Shown: piece after piece, positions 43,445 through 54,074 of the stretch | How the letters are laid out: each line of letters opens with the position of its first letter | Numbering within the stretch: position 1 is the stretch's first letter | NCBI GenBank assembly: GCA_022575985.1 | Contig: JAKSXM010000014.1 | Location: 8,370,001 to 8,434,000 of the forward strand | Reading direction: 5' to 3' | From: Anagrus nilaparvatae | Lineage: Eukaryota > Arthropoda > Insecta > Hymenoptera > Mymaridae | Length of the DNA stretch: 64,000 nt | Made by a program: the position numbers and the translations under genes | Notes under the pieces: generated by a model | What the model saw: the letters and a program-made list of their open reading frames with translations, nothing else | Database searches by the model: none | Told to the model about the DNA's origin: nothing

Positions 43445-44902
43445 ATGGCTGCCATCATTTTGGAACAAAACACCCTTATACCTAAAATAAAAAATGCTTA
43501 TGAAGCATTTGATAAGGACCCCCAAAAAAGCGTAGCCTCTTGTAGAGTGAGGATGACAGGGCTAATTGAAAATTGGCAAAGGTTTGAGAGTAATCACCAT
43601 CAAATCTTTGCCTCTAAAGACTTAGATTCATTAATGAAAGAACAGCCATATTTTACTAATAAAGTTTTTGATCAATTAGATGAACAACATCTTGTAAATT
43701 TAACATTATTTCAAACTTATTTAGACAGTCATACCTCCTCTGAAGATCGTGACCGTGAACAAACCCAAAGCAATATTGTAGTCCATCAACAGTCTGAGGA
43801 CTTAGAGCGTTTGCCGCGTCTCGATCTTCCTGATTTTAGTGGAGATTATAGGGAATGGGAGTCTTTTCGTGATATTTTTCATTCGTCTGTAGTTTCAAAA
43901 CCTAAAATACCTAACATTACTAAATTGCGTCACCTTAGAGCCCATTTAAAAGGCGATGCTGCTGACTTATTTAGCAGTTATGCGTTGACTGAGGAAAATT
44001 TCTTAATTGTCTGGAATAAGTTAACTGATAGATTCGAGAATAAAAAGCGTTTGGTAAATGCTCATGTCGCAGCAATTTTTAATATACAACCTATGACTAA
44101 AACTAGTGCAGTAGAATTAAAAAAAATCTTGGCTAGTCTTACTACTCCTCTTTCTGCATTGAAGGTTTTAGGTCGGCCTGTCGATTCGTGGGATGATCTG
44201 TTAATCTTCCACATCCTTTCTTTATTTGATAACGAGACTAAAAGACAGTGGGAATTATACTTGTGCAACGTATCCTTGTCTGCACATTCCACTCAGTTAA
44301 CTAATCTAAATACATCCCTTTCTAATGATAATAATCATGAAAATCGTACTTTATCAAATTTTATTTCTGTCCCTCCAAATCTTGACTTATTAATTCAATT
44401 CATGGAAGCCCAAATTGGCATGTTAGAATCCATTGGGGAAAATACTAATGTAATAAATCACGGTAGCAGTGTAAACTCTAATTCAAATAAATTTAAAAAC
44501 AACAATGTAGCTACACAGCCTCAAATACAAGTTTTCCATACTCAATTAAAGTCTAATAATAACAATAAATTGGAATGTCTTATGTGTAAAGCCAATCATA
44601 AATTACAAAACTGCAACAGTTACAAGAAGTTAACCCCTGCTAAAAGATATGAGTTCATAAAGTCTTTACAAAGATGTTGTAATTGCCTTGGCAATCATTC
44701 CTATTTTAATTGTTCTTCAAAGGAACTTTGCAATATCTGTAAGAAAAAACATCACACATCCTTGCATGATGACAATTATGTGAACAAATTTCAAAAACCT
44801 CAAGATTCTGATACTGCCAATCATGATTCCGATGAAAATGTCAATTTAAATTCAAATCGAGTCTCAGATAACGATTCTAATCAAAGTTTTGAATCAGCTT
44901 AG
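43445..44902 (+). CDS. gag: Intact BEL/Pao-type Gag, 485 aa
   Basis: I start it at ATG 43,445 because GCCATGG is a strong Kozak context; the frame is open upstream only from a TTG. Residues about 124-260 form the conserved BEL gag core: LPRLDLPDFSGDYREWESF, LRAHLKGDAADL, LTEENFLIVWNKL, ENKKRLVNAHVAAIF and SWDDLLIFHIL. Three C-terminal zinc knuckles follow at about 378-441: CLMCKANHKLQNC, CCNCLGNHSYFNC and CNICKKKHHTSLH. The tail is acidic and Ser/Asn-rich. Family role: forms the particle and packages RNA. The frame has no defect and ends in its own stop with no pol after it. It shares its core with the broken BEL gag at 31.7-32.1 kb but is clearly a different family. Confidence 0.9.
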   Translation: MAAIILEQNTLIPKIKNAYEAFDKDPQKSVASCRVRMTGLIENWQRFESNHHQIFASKDLDSLMKEQPYFTNKVFDQLDEQHLVNLTLFQTYLDSHTSSEDRDREQTQSNIVVHQQSEDLERLPRLDLPDFSGDYREWESFRDIFHSSVVSKPKIPNITKLRHLRAHLKGDAADLFSSYALTEENFLIVWNKLTDRFENKKRLVNAHVAAIFNIQPMTKTSAVELKKILASLTTPLSALKVLGRPVDSWDDLLIFHILSLFDNETKRQWELYLCNVSLSAHSTQLTNLNTSLSNDNNHENRTLSNFISVPPNLDLLIQFMEAQIGMLESIGENTNVINHGSSVNSNSNKFKNNNVATQPQIQVFHTQLKSNNNNKLECLMCKANHKLQNCNSYKKLTPAKRYEFIKSLQRCCNCLGNHSYFNCSSKELCNICKKKHHTSLHDDNYVNKFQKPQDSDTANHDSDENVNLNSNRVSDNDSNQSFESA

Positions 44903-45763
44903 GCCCCTCAGCTGCCTTCAGCTAACTTGTCTTTTTGTTTGTGATGAGCCTAAGTCCTCACTTCCCTCTTAACTGATAATCCGGATAAGCAAGAGTGTGA
45001 AACCCAGTTGTAGGCTCCCATTCAAAATTAAATTAAATTAAAAAAAGTCTTAAATGTCATAATTTAATCACGTATGTAACTTGTCTATTTTTTGATATTT
45101 CTTGACCTAAACTTAAAATCCGTATTCTAATATTAGATAGGAGAGTGGTAGATATCAATTTTCTTAATTTTCGTTTCATAAAATTATAATTTTCCATCTA
45201 CAATGTAAAATTAAGTGGGGAGGGACGCCAAACCGCAGTACATTAAATTTGTCTAATATTGTCAGATGTGATGAAAATTGTAATCCCTTGACCTTAACAG
45301 CACCATGACATGGCCTCTTAAATATTATTATTATTAACAAATAATATTATTATTAACCTTTGCAAGAATGCAATAATTTACAGTTGAACTAATTGAAACA
45401 TGAGGTTAGTGACATTATTTTGGCGATCGACGAAACAATGCCTCCAAGTAAATGGCCTTTAGGTCAAAATAATTAAAATATTTAAAGAGCCTGATCTGAC
45501 AAGGATCGTTAAGGTCAGAATCTGCACTTCTGTGTTAAGAAGTCCTATTCAGGAGTTAGTGTTGTTAAACACAAATGATGAAGTAGCCTGAATAATTCTT
45601 TTATTGTGGGCTCCATTATTTGTGTTTGATAGCACTATCCTTTGTCTAGTTTCTTTTGTAAATATTCAATTTATTTTGTATATATGTGTAATTTAGTATA
45701 TTTTTTGTATATATATTGTTCTTCTTTAAAAAAAATTATGTATAATAATTGTAATAAATCACT
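44903..45763 (+). other. 3' untranslated region of the gag-only element
   Basis: 860 bp without a domain-bearing frame between gag and the polypurine tract. No trace of protease, RT or integrase motifs was seen in any frame. Confidence 0.6.
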
Positions 45764-45776
45764 TAAAAGGGGAGAA
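45764..45776 (+). other. Polypurine tract
   Basis: AAAAGGGGAGAA immediately upstream of the 3' LTR, the expected priming site for plus-strand DNA. Confidence 0.75.
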
Positions 45777-45992
45777 TGGTGTGAAAACACACCTTTAGTA
45801 TTTTAAATAATATATGTAAAAAGAGAGAGAAGATAACGCACGCACGACCGACGGGGACTCTCGTCGAGTAGTGCGCGCTCGGCTTTCGTGCTTTATGCAC
45901 GTATAATAAAATCAATATTCAATCTGTTAATTATTGTAATTATTTCACACGCCTACACTCTTTTTACTCCATCATAAACTGTTACATGTCCA
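45777..45992 (+). repeat. 3' LTR of gag-only element
   Basis: 216 bp, TGG...CCA ends, three substitutions from the 5' LTR (within CGCACGCA(A/C)GACC, ACT(T/C)CATC and GTC(G/C)A). Confidence 0.92.
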
Positions 45993-45997
45993 AATTA

Positions 45998-46664
45998 CTT
46001 AAACAAATAGTAGAAATCATGGTTTATCGATAACAAATAAAATAATTTCACACTCTCGTTAATTAAAATTATGGTCACAAAATATAAATTTTGGTTTATC
46101 GATAAATAAATAAAATAAAACATTTTATATTCTCGTTAATTAAAATTGATTGTCACAAAATATAAATTTTGGTTTATCGATAAATAAATAATATAAAACA
46201 TTTTATATTCTCGTTAATTAAAATTGATAATTACAAAATATCCATTTTGATTTATCGTTAATTAAATAAAATAAGATATTTTCTATGTAAATTTAGGATC
46301 ATAAAATGTAGGAAATTTTGGATTTATCGCTATTTCAAACATAAAAATTAGTAAATTTTGGTAGTTAATAAGGATTTTTAAGTTAAATAAGTTTTTTTTG
46401 TGAATTTTAGGAACTCCGACGTTAAACTTATGAGTTTCCCCCCTCTCTCCTGTCGTATTTACGAGCTGTGCTAGTCGGATTTTGACCGCGTAAGTATTAG
46501 GATTGCGTTATGCCCAAAAGGGGTTTCAAAAAACCTTGTCACGAATCAGGACGTGACTGGCGCCTTGGGTAAATTTTAAATTTGCAGGAAAGTCTACATC
46601 TTGGCATGACGTAACTGTAGGAAACGCGAAATGGAATTCTGGACAATTACTGTCTAGCGTTTTA
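45998..46664. repeat. Right part of the inserted element with 79-bp tandem repeat
   Basis: About three copies of a 79-bp unit containing TTTTGGTTTATCGATAAAT, ATTCTCGTTAATTAAAATT and CACAAAATATAAA lie at 46,040-46,270. A GC-richer terminal 260 bp ends GTCTAGCGTTTTACA. No gene. Confidence 0.7.
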
Positions 46665-47570
46665 CAACAAAGCACCAGCTTCCCGGGCTTGATTCATGTT
46701 CCCTTGTAGAACATTGATCATTTGCGATGACACTTATTCCTTGCCGCAGCCAGAGCCTCCCGGTAGCTCGGGCAGTTTCCTTCTCCAGCATAGTACTCCG
46801 TAGAGCACTTGTCGTCCCTATTCTTGCAGAGGAAACACTCGGGTGTTTCCTTCTGGCATTGGTTTCTTTTATGGTCGTCAACGCCGCATTTGAGGCACGT
46901 TTTCCTTCGGTCTGGGCCTTTGCAGACACACTGGTTATGTCCATAGCCCAGACACCTAAAACATCGCCTTGCATTCGCTCGAAGGCGCACTCTGTTCAAA
47001 GCCCATCCAATTTGGATTTTCCCTTTTTTGGCTAGGCAGAGAGCATCAACCTCGAGTAATTCCACCACTGCTATCTGGCTCGTTGTGCCTTTTGTTTTGA
47101 AAATGGTGACCACGATGTTTTCCCCGTTTTCAATACCTATCGCATTGGCAACATCCTCCTGGTTCTCCTGTTCTTTCGTGACCCCATCTAAATCTTGAAT
47201 TTCGAGTTTCAGCATGGGGATCATGTCCCGAACGTTCGAATAAGGGCCCGTTACCGCTTGAACCGCTTCTTGCAGTTTCCCGGAGTCCAATATCGACTCA
47301 AGCTCGATCAGGACGCTTCCGCGTTGCGTGTTGCAGATTCGATGGACTTTAGCCCCCGAATCATCAAGCTGGACGTTCTTCTTAATACTGAGAAGAGTTT
47401 CCTCGTATGTATGGCCTGCTGCTGGTTTTATAAGTAAGTCCTCCATCCTCTTTTTGTACCTACGCCTACTCGGCTTGGTACTGACCGTTTCAGCAGGCCT
47501 TTTTGTCTGCTGAGTATTCTTCCTCTTAGATTTTTGCTTCTTTTTGGGTTTTTCCCAGGCATCCACTTTA
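46665..47570 (-). pseudogene. R1-clade LINE ORF1 C-terminal part and ORF2 start (copy D, same element as C)
   Basis: An uninterrupted frame of about 283 codons (47,566-46,718) covers the ORF1 C-terminal domain. It has NVRDMIPMLKLEIQDLDG and the knuckles CFRCLGYGHNQCVC, CLKCGVDDHKRNQC and CFLCKNRDDKC, ending ARNKCHRK. The stop overlaps the ORF2 ATG (46,721) as ATGA, and ORF2 continues for about 19 codons to the insertion edge. The next ORF2 codons are found at 38,054. The 5' end at about 47,570 is truncated inside ORF1. Compared with A and B it is a diverged subfamily. Confidence 0.87.
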
Positions 47571-47849
47571 TTGGGTGATGAACTGATAAAGAATTTATAG
47601 TTGTCGTGAAAAGTATAGAAAGTTTTGAATCAGAATTGATAAAAAGGATATATAATAAAATGTCGATAGACTATTTTTCAAGTGCACAAGTTTATACTTA
47701 TATTCACATATATTAACTCTTATAAACACGAGGTGTTATATTTTATTCTCGTCGTGAAGATCAATTTTTAATAAGATCAAAGAAAGTGTCAATAAAATTA
47801 CATAATATAAAATAATAAAAAGAAGATTAATTATCAATCATAATTCAAG
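47571..47849. other. AT-rich spacer
   Basis: No feature recognised; possible 5' leader of the candidate exon that follows. Confidence 0.4.
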
Positions 47850-48196
47850 ATGTCAGAAAATAACGATTTCGGAGTTCAAGATAATATATACGAAGAAGGT
47901 AGGTCTTCGACTCCTAATTAAGTGAATACAGTGTGTGTGTCGCGATATTAAAATAATTGTAATAATTTAACTAAATGAAAGACAATTAATTAATAAAATT
48001 TTGATAAAGGACATTTTTAGTTTATAGTTTAATTATTTGTAATTTTGAATAAAGTTAATAATTTAGTGCGTTTATTAAAATTTATAAGTGTTAAATTTAT
48101 TTAATTAAAAATAATAGCATCTCTTCCTTTTCTACGAAAATTCCCTGAACTTGATAAAATTATTCTCTTTCTCATTTCAGCTTATGGTATATATTG
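47850..48196 (+). CDS. Candidate start of a spliced cellular gene (two short exons)
   Basis: ATG 47,850 opens MSENNDFGVQDNIYEE and reaches a good donor, GAAG|GTAGGT, at 47,898/47,899. After a 282-bp AT-rich intron, a pyrimidine tract and TTTCAG end at 48,180. The next 16 nt continue the frame as AYGIYW-type codons up to a strong donor TTG|GTAAGT at 48,196/48,197. Unspliced, the frame would instead end at TAA immediately after, giving a 22-aa peptide. No later exon or homologous family was recognised. The case rests only on well-placed splice signals and a peptide less AT-biased than the surroundings; chance is a serious alternative. Confidence 0.25.
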
Positions 48197-48199
48197 GTA

Positions 48200-49394
48200 A
48201 GTCCCGTGCATAGCAACGAACACGCGATTTTAATAAAGATAAAATTTCGATAAATAAATCTAATGTCGTTATTTCCGTAAGGGCCGAAATAATACCATTA
48301 CAGATGTTAGCAGGTTAATTCAAATTTCTTTCATTCTTAAATATCTGTGAAAACCAGTGAAAAACACAGATTAACTTACAGATTTAAATAATTTTTTTTC
48401 CACATGCAAGTTCTATAAAAATCTTTTAAATATTTACATAATTTTAGGTTCAAAACTATATTCAGATTATGATCTTTGAAAATTATTTTTACCCATATAA
48501 TAATATTTCAAATATATATTTGAAATTTCTTATACTAACCATATATATATATCCATATTTACCATAAACCCACTATATATCTACCTAACAAATAACTATT
48601 ATTAGTTTGCAGTTAGCAATTAAGCATGTAATCATAAACGTAATCTAAATATACCTTAATATAAATCACTCCATACTTAACTAATATATAATCTTTTATC
48701 GTGCCCTTGTAGAAATTTACAAAAAGACCACCCTTGACAACTTAATTAATCTAAATAAATATTTTACAGTCTTTTTTTATATATAATCGCATAAATTAAG
48801 TTTTCACAATGAAGTGAAATTCTTAATATAAGAAAATAAACGATATTAATAATAATAATCAATTACAAATATACATATACATGTGTGTGTATTTTTTTTA
48901 ATGCTTTTCTTCTTAACACAAAAATTAATAACAAAAATTTTTAATAATAAATAATACATAGCTAACAACAAAAAAAAATTGAAAGGAAAATTTTGCCAAA
49001 CAACCAGAGACGCGAATCGCAATTTATAAAAAAAAGAGAAATAATTATAGTGATAAAATTTTTATAACCTTTGATCGCATAGAGTTTTGCCCTTGACGCT
49101 GAAATGACTTAATATTTTCACAATAGCTAATCTTAAAAACAGCATAATTGCACTTTATAAGTTATACTAAGTCGCATGGAGTGAAAGAAAGGATAATTAA
49201 TTAACCAATTCCTTAACACATATACAATTTTTATTACAATACTACTGCAATATTCATTTTTTTGCCCAACCAAGATCTCTCTTCAACTTTAAATAAACGC
49301 AAAATTAAAAGTGCATCACTGTATTAATCAATACATAATTTTCATTAACGAGCAATGTTCTCAACTATGAAAATCGCTTGTACTCTAAACAGGA
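48200..49394. other. AT-rich non-coding stretch
   Basis: No gene, RNA or clear repeat. If the preceding candidate is real, this would be intron. Confidence 0.5.
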
Positions 49395-50690
49395 TTTTTT
49401 TTTTTTTTTTTTTTTTCGTTTTGCATGCGAGCAAGGGCGGCTTATATAAAGTTGGACGATTTTATAGAGCTAAAGCTCTGAAAACTGTACAACTAAATAT
49501 TTTCTCTAGGTGAGAATGCGTTACGCATACTTGGGCCCGGCACCCAATTATGTCTAGGACTCCACGTCAGCGTGCTTCCGATTTGACTCGAATCACGCTG
49601 GCAAGCTACCGACTAAACCCACCCCCTATTCTGCCTTATACAAGTCAACCCGGAACTGATTATCACATTACATCGGGTTGACTTAGGCCATGTATCCTCT
49701 TTAAATGAATTTCCTTTCTTTCTTTTGTCTTTTCATCCTGGAGATTCCTTCTTTCTACTTCTTGTTATTTCACCATGTCGTCAGATAGATATATACATAG
49801 GTTTATAAATAAATAAATATATAAATATATAAATATATAAATAAATAAATAAATATCCTTGTACGTCCTCCATTTTCCCCCCATTGGTGCCGCGTGCAAG
49901 AACCGTCTATTTTGACCGCTCCTACACACGGCTCCTAGTTAGGGTGTCGTCAATGACTTTTTTGTACGCAGAATCTCCTCCACGTACTTTGCCACGACGC
50001 TCCATGATTCCTCTTTCTGGAGCATTTTTTCAACTATGTTATCGGGTGTGACTTCCTCCATCTCCATCTCTGCCTCCAGCGTCCTCCTTCTAGTTATCCA
50101 GCGGTCACACTCGAAAAAAGTGTGACGCGCGTCGTCTCGTTTGTCAGGACAAAATACACATTCAGGGCTCACGACCTTTCCCATTCTGAAAAGATAAGAC
50201 TGGAAAAGCCCATGGCCACTGAGGAACTGTGTCAAAAAGTTGTTTACCTCTGCGTGCCCCCTCTGAGTCCAGGGTACGGCCTCTTTTATAAGGCACCTGG
50301 TCCATGCACTGTCCGCGCGGTCCGCCCAGAGCGTTTGCCACTCCAACATTGTAGCTCTCCTAACATCCACTTTAATATATTCTAGGTCTTCCTTATTTTT
50401 TCTTTCGTATATAAGCTTGCGCTCTTTGGCAAGAAGCTGAATTGGAATAATTCCTGCAATAACAAGAACTGCCGCTTCTGAGACAGTCCTGTATGCGCAA
50501 GAAACCCTCAGAGCACCCTGCCTCTGAACTCTTATCATGCCTTTTGCATAGATATCCTTTTCCAGTGCCTCACCCCAAATCTCCGCTCCGTACAATAAGA
50601 TGGAGTGAGTTACGGACATTAGCAGCTTTCTTTTGCTGGGCTTAGGGCCATTCATATTTGACATCAGCCTGCTCAAGGTCGTGGTCGGTC
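49395..50690 (-). mobile_element. 5'-truncated R1-clade LINE copy E (second family)
   Basis: Minus-strand 3' end of an R1-clade element with a poly-A tail (poly-T 49,395-49,418), a roughly 520-bp 3' UTR and the ORF2 C-terminus. The 3' UTR holds a (TAAATA)n tract at 49,800-49,855. It also holds an 11-bp perfect hairpin AAGTCAACCCG/CGGGTTGACTT (49,645-49,688) and the palindrome GAATGCGTTACGCATAC. The 5' end near 50,690 is a truncation. No target duplication was found. Confidence 0.8.
49939..50676 (-). pseudogene. R1-clade LINE ORF2 C-terminal domain, copy E
   Basis: 245 codons without defect. SRLMSNMNGPKPSKRKLLMS, LYGAEIWGEAL, RVSCAYRTVSEAA and GIIPIQLLAKER correspond to the region after the reverse transcriptase. 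Then FLTQFLSGHGLFQSYLFRMG precedes the zinc-finger cluster CVFCPDKRDDARHTFFEC. It is homologous to the C-terminus of copies A-C (there GHGYFRVMLKHW, CLHCPVVDD) but clearly another family. It is a fragment because no RT or endonuclease precedes it. Confidence 0.85.
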
Positions 50691-50937
50691 AAGGCCATTG
50701 TCGTGGTACCTTATTACTAAAAAGGATTAATGGGAATATTATTAATAATAATATATATGGAAAAATATTGGCAATCGAGAATGTATGAACAAAAAAAAAA
50801 TGTTTCTGAGAGATTATAAATCAGACAAGAAGCTGTATAACTAACTAATCTCAAAACCTATTAAGTCTATCCTAGTTTCTTCAAGCCAATAATTAAAAAA
50901 ACAGAGCTTTTCTAATCTGGTGCAGTTATTAACTAAC

Positions 50938-52243
50938 TCACCAACGCTATATGGGTTATTATTTGTCAACTGAATATAAAGTGTATGGGTGGGTCGGAAA
51001 ATCAACCCCAAACCAATTTCGTTAAAAAATGTAAATAAAAATGGTAAATTTCCCAAATTTTTAGCCCTCTAAATCCGATCCTCTCTTTTTGACAGCTGTA
51101 TAAATTTTTTTTCATTTTTGGTCAGATTAAATTTTTAAAAATGCATGTTTTTCTTATTTTTTATCTTAATCGCTTATTTTTTGATAAAAAAACATTTGCT
51201 CTAGCGCCCCATAGGAAATTTCCCGTAGAATCCGATTCTAGGGTCAAAATTTTTTTTAAACTGCGCATGCGCGAGAAAATCTAAATTTACGCTCTAGGTG
51301 ACCTTGACTTAGGGCTTTAATATCTCCATAGCAGAAAAAAAGTATTCTACCTAACTGGTCTCAAAAAACAAATATTCGATGGAAAATATCCAATTTCTCA
51401 AACCTAAATATTTCAGGATTTTCCAAAATGGCGGACCAAAAAACTTGAAAAAATTAACTTTTAACTTTACAAGGGGGTTTTTTAGCACAAAAAAAACGAA
51501 TATTCGGTGGAAAATATTCAGTTTTTTAACCTAAAAAATTTTCCGATTTTCCAAGATAACGAACCAAAAAAATAAAAAAATAAACTTTTAACTTAACAAG
51601 GGGGTTTTTTTAGGCAAAAAAAAACAAATATTCGATAGAAAATATCACTTTATATTTTTACTCTAGGTTTAATATTTTATTTAATTATTTTTAATTTTTA
51701 ATTTAATGCAATACAAAGGATTTTTATAACAAACTTTTTTTTGCGTAAATATTTATTATTATTATTTTTTTTTTTTAATTTAATTATTTATAAAAATTTT
51801 GCATTGAAAAAGTCAAATGGAGCAAGAAAAACAGAGATATAAAATTTTTAGGACAATAAAAATTAAAAAAAAAAATCTTTAAAAGTAATAATTTTTACAA
51901 TCTTTACACACAGGTGTATGCTTGATACCAGAATGACAAAAAAGGTTGTTTCTACTTGGTTGTATGTACATACAAATCGCAAGAGAAAGAGAGAGGTAAA
52001 TTAATGAAAATTTGATTAATTATTTATAAAGAAAAAAAAACTTTCCTGCTATTTTCTTTTGCCCACGTTGAGTGTCGATGAGTAATACGCAAATATGTGG
52101 CTTGTCTCAGATTAAAGAACGCTATATGGGTTATTATTTCTCAACTTTATATAAAGTGTATAGGTGGGTCGGCAAGTCAACCCCAAACCAATTTCATTCA
52201 AAAATATAACTAAAAATGGTAAATTTCCCAAATATTATTCTTT
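50938..52243. repeat. Direct repeat pair, about 125 bp
   Basis: AACGCTATATGGGTTATTATTT, ATATAAAGTGTATNGGTGGGTCGG, TCAACCCCAAACCAATTTC and AATGGTAAATTTCCCAAAT occur in the same order at 50,945-51,058 and 52,114-52,232. Confidence 0.8.
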
Positions 52244-52244
52244 T

Positions 52245-52990
52245 AGGTAAACTTTCTTACTTTATATACTTTAGGTAACTTTTATGGCCTTAAAAATTAC
52301 CCTTAAAAGGAAAATAGGTAAAAAAGGTAAAAAACTTTTATTCCCTTGAAAATTATCGTTGAAAGATAAATAGGGATGGTTTTTAAAAAGTACAAGTATA
52401 CCTATTTTTTTCTTTCAAATTGGTCCATATAGGTAAATTGTATCGCTGAATTCAAAGCTGATGATAGTATTAAGCGAAAAATCTTTTGCTAGCATATCAA
52501 TAGAGGTAAACGGGGCGAAATAAAGCACATACAGTGTATATAATAAGCACAAAATGATACAAAGCTTAAAAATTCTTATGAACCTTATTTTATTCTATGT
52601 ATACAAAAATTACATAGGATGGTTCTATTCAGGCGTATATATAGTTTTGATATAGTAGTAATTCTGCATGTAAAACTATTTATAATAGTATATACATAAT
52701 AAGGTTCTTCAGAATTTTTAAGCTTTGTATCATTTTGTGTTTATAATATATACTTTATGTGTCCCATTTCACCCCCTTCACCTCTATTTATATGTGAACC
52801 AAAGGTTTTTTGCTTGATACTATCATAAGCTTTGAATTCAGCAATAAAATGTTCCTATATGAACCAATTTGAAAGAAAAAAATAGATATACTTGTACTTT
52901 TTAAAAACCACCCCATTTACCTTTTAAGGGTAATTTTTAAGGGTAATTTTTAAGGGCAAAAAAGTTATCCACGATAAATACTCAAAGCAA
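52245..52990. repeat. Inverted repeat with about 300-bp arms
   Basis: TACAAGTATACCTATTTTTTTC, TTTGAATTCAGC-type blocks, ATACAAAGCTTAAAAATTCT and GAACCTTATT on the left (52,390-52,595) reappear inverted at 52,685-52,910. AAGGGTAATTTTTAAGGGTAATTTTTAAGGG at 52,925-52,955 answers the lysine-codon-like TTACCC blocks on the left. Foldback-type and non-coding. Confidence 0.7.
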
Positions 52991-52994
52991 TTTA

Positions 52995-53730
52995 TTCTAT
53001 TTAGCCCCGATTACCCCTATTTTAATGCTCATAGAAGCGTTTTAGCTTAAAACAAATTCAAAATATAGAATTAGGAGTAAAATTTACCTATAAGAACCGT
53101 TTTGGAGCTAAAACAAACATTATTTGAAATTTTTGGGAAAACCTACCCCTACTTGCAATATAAGGGTTGAAATTCAATTAAATTTTCCATATACCTAAAA
53201 AATCTAAGGTTTTTGCATTAAAAAGTAAATTTAAATGTTTTTTGGTATCATTTTTTTATTTTTTTATTGATTTTTCCGTCATTTTTATTTTAGCCCCTTT
53301 TTCACCCTCATTACCCCTATTTTAGGGGCATTTAAAGGGTTGTAAGTAAAATCTGACTTCAGATTCGGTAAGAGCATGAAACTTTACTGAAAGGCATATA
53401 GTCAAAAAGCCTGTATCTATAAGGGAACCTATTTTTTTTATGATTTTCCGTTAGCGACCGCTTGAGCGTAAATGGGTTAATAAATGGGTTTAAAAATATA
53501 CAATTATGTAAAATATTATGTAAAATACACTTATCATTAAAAAAAAGACCAAGCTTTTATACATTTTTTAGTCTGAGGCCATTTTTGAAATTTCAAAGTG
53601 ATAAAATAAAGCAATTATTTTTTTGAATTTTTAAAAAATCACTTTTTTGAATATAGCGCGTTGAAAAGTAAAAATCCCAAAAAAATGTTTTGATACATTA
53701 AAAGTACATAAGAAATGAAGTTTTTTGAGA
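52995..53730. other. Non-coding AT-rich spacer
   Basis: Contains repeated TTAGCCCC, ACCCCTATTTTA blocks (53,000-53,030 and 53,290-53,325) but no gene. Confidence 0.5.
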
Positions 53731-54074
53731 CCAGTTAGGTAGAAAACTTTTTTTCTGCTATGGAGATATTAAAGCCCAAAGTCAAGGTCACCTAGAGCGT
53801 AAATTTATTTCCTCGCGCATGCGCAGTTTAAAAAAAATTTTGATCGAAGAATCGGATTCTACGGGAAATTTCCTATGGGGCCTTGGAAAGAAATGTTTTT
53901 TTATCAAAAAATAAGCGTTTACGATAAAAAATAAGAAAAACATGCTTTTTTAAAAATTTAATCTGACCAAAAATGAAAAAAGTTTATACAGCTGTCAAAA
54001 AGAGAGGATCGGATCTAGAGGGCTAAAAATTTGGGAAATTTACCATTTTTAGTTATATTTTTAAATAATTAAAT

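Larger units (their letters stand above)
41092..45997 (+). mobile_element. Young gag-only BEL-type LTR retrotransposon with 5-bp target duplication
   Basis: Two 216-bp LTRs (41,097-41,312 and 45,777-45,992) differ at only 3 positions. AATTA flanks the element on both sides (41,092-41,096 and 45,993-45,997); 5 bp is usual for BEL/Pao. A polypurine tract lies just before the 3' LTR. The 4.46-kb interior has an intact gag but no protease, reverse transcriptase or integrase. This is therefore a non-autonomous element that would need enzymes from a relative. LTR similarity makes it the most recent insertion in the nest. Confidence 0.9.
38055..46664 (+). mobile_element. Unclassified inserted element with TGTAA-type ends, itself interrupted
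   Basis: This block separates the two halves of LINE C/D. CAAC precedes it (38,051-38,054) and follows it (46,665-46,668), and joining the flanks restores the LINE reading. The ends are TGTAACACGG and, on the other strand, TGTAAAACGC: a short inverted pair matching at 8 of 10 positions if the end is taken as ...TTTTACA. After removing the younger gag-only element it is about 3.7 kb. It contains one 97-codon frame but no transposase or polymerase. A long solo LTR (TG...CA, 4-bp target) or a non-autonomous DNA transposon of the Ginger type (TGT ends, 4-bp target) are both possible. Confidence 0.7.
51063..54063. repeat. Long inverted pair A (about 300-330 bp arms)
   Basis: 51,063-51,365 and 53,735-54,063 are inverted copies. 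On the left: CCGATCCTCTC, GACAGCTGTATAA, CGTAGAATCCGATTCT, CTGCGCATGCGCGAG and CTAGGTGACCTTGAC. On the right, in inverted order: GTCAAGGTCACCTAG, CGCGCATGCGCAG, AGAATCGGATTCTACG, TTATACAGCTGTC and GAGAGGATCGG. Confidence 0.85.

Noticed and set aside
49540..49640. tRNA-like A/B boxes (TAGTCGGTAGC, GATTCGAGTC) on minus
   Set aside because: No cloverleaf could be folded and the region is within the 3' UTR of LINE copy E; kept only as a note that a SINE could share it.
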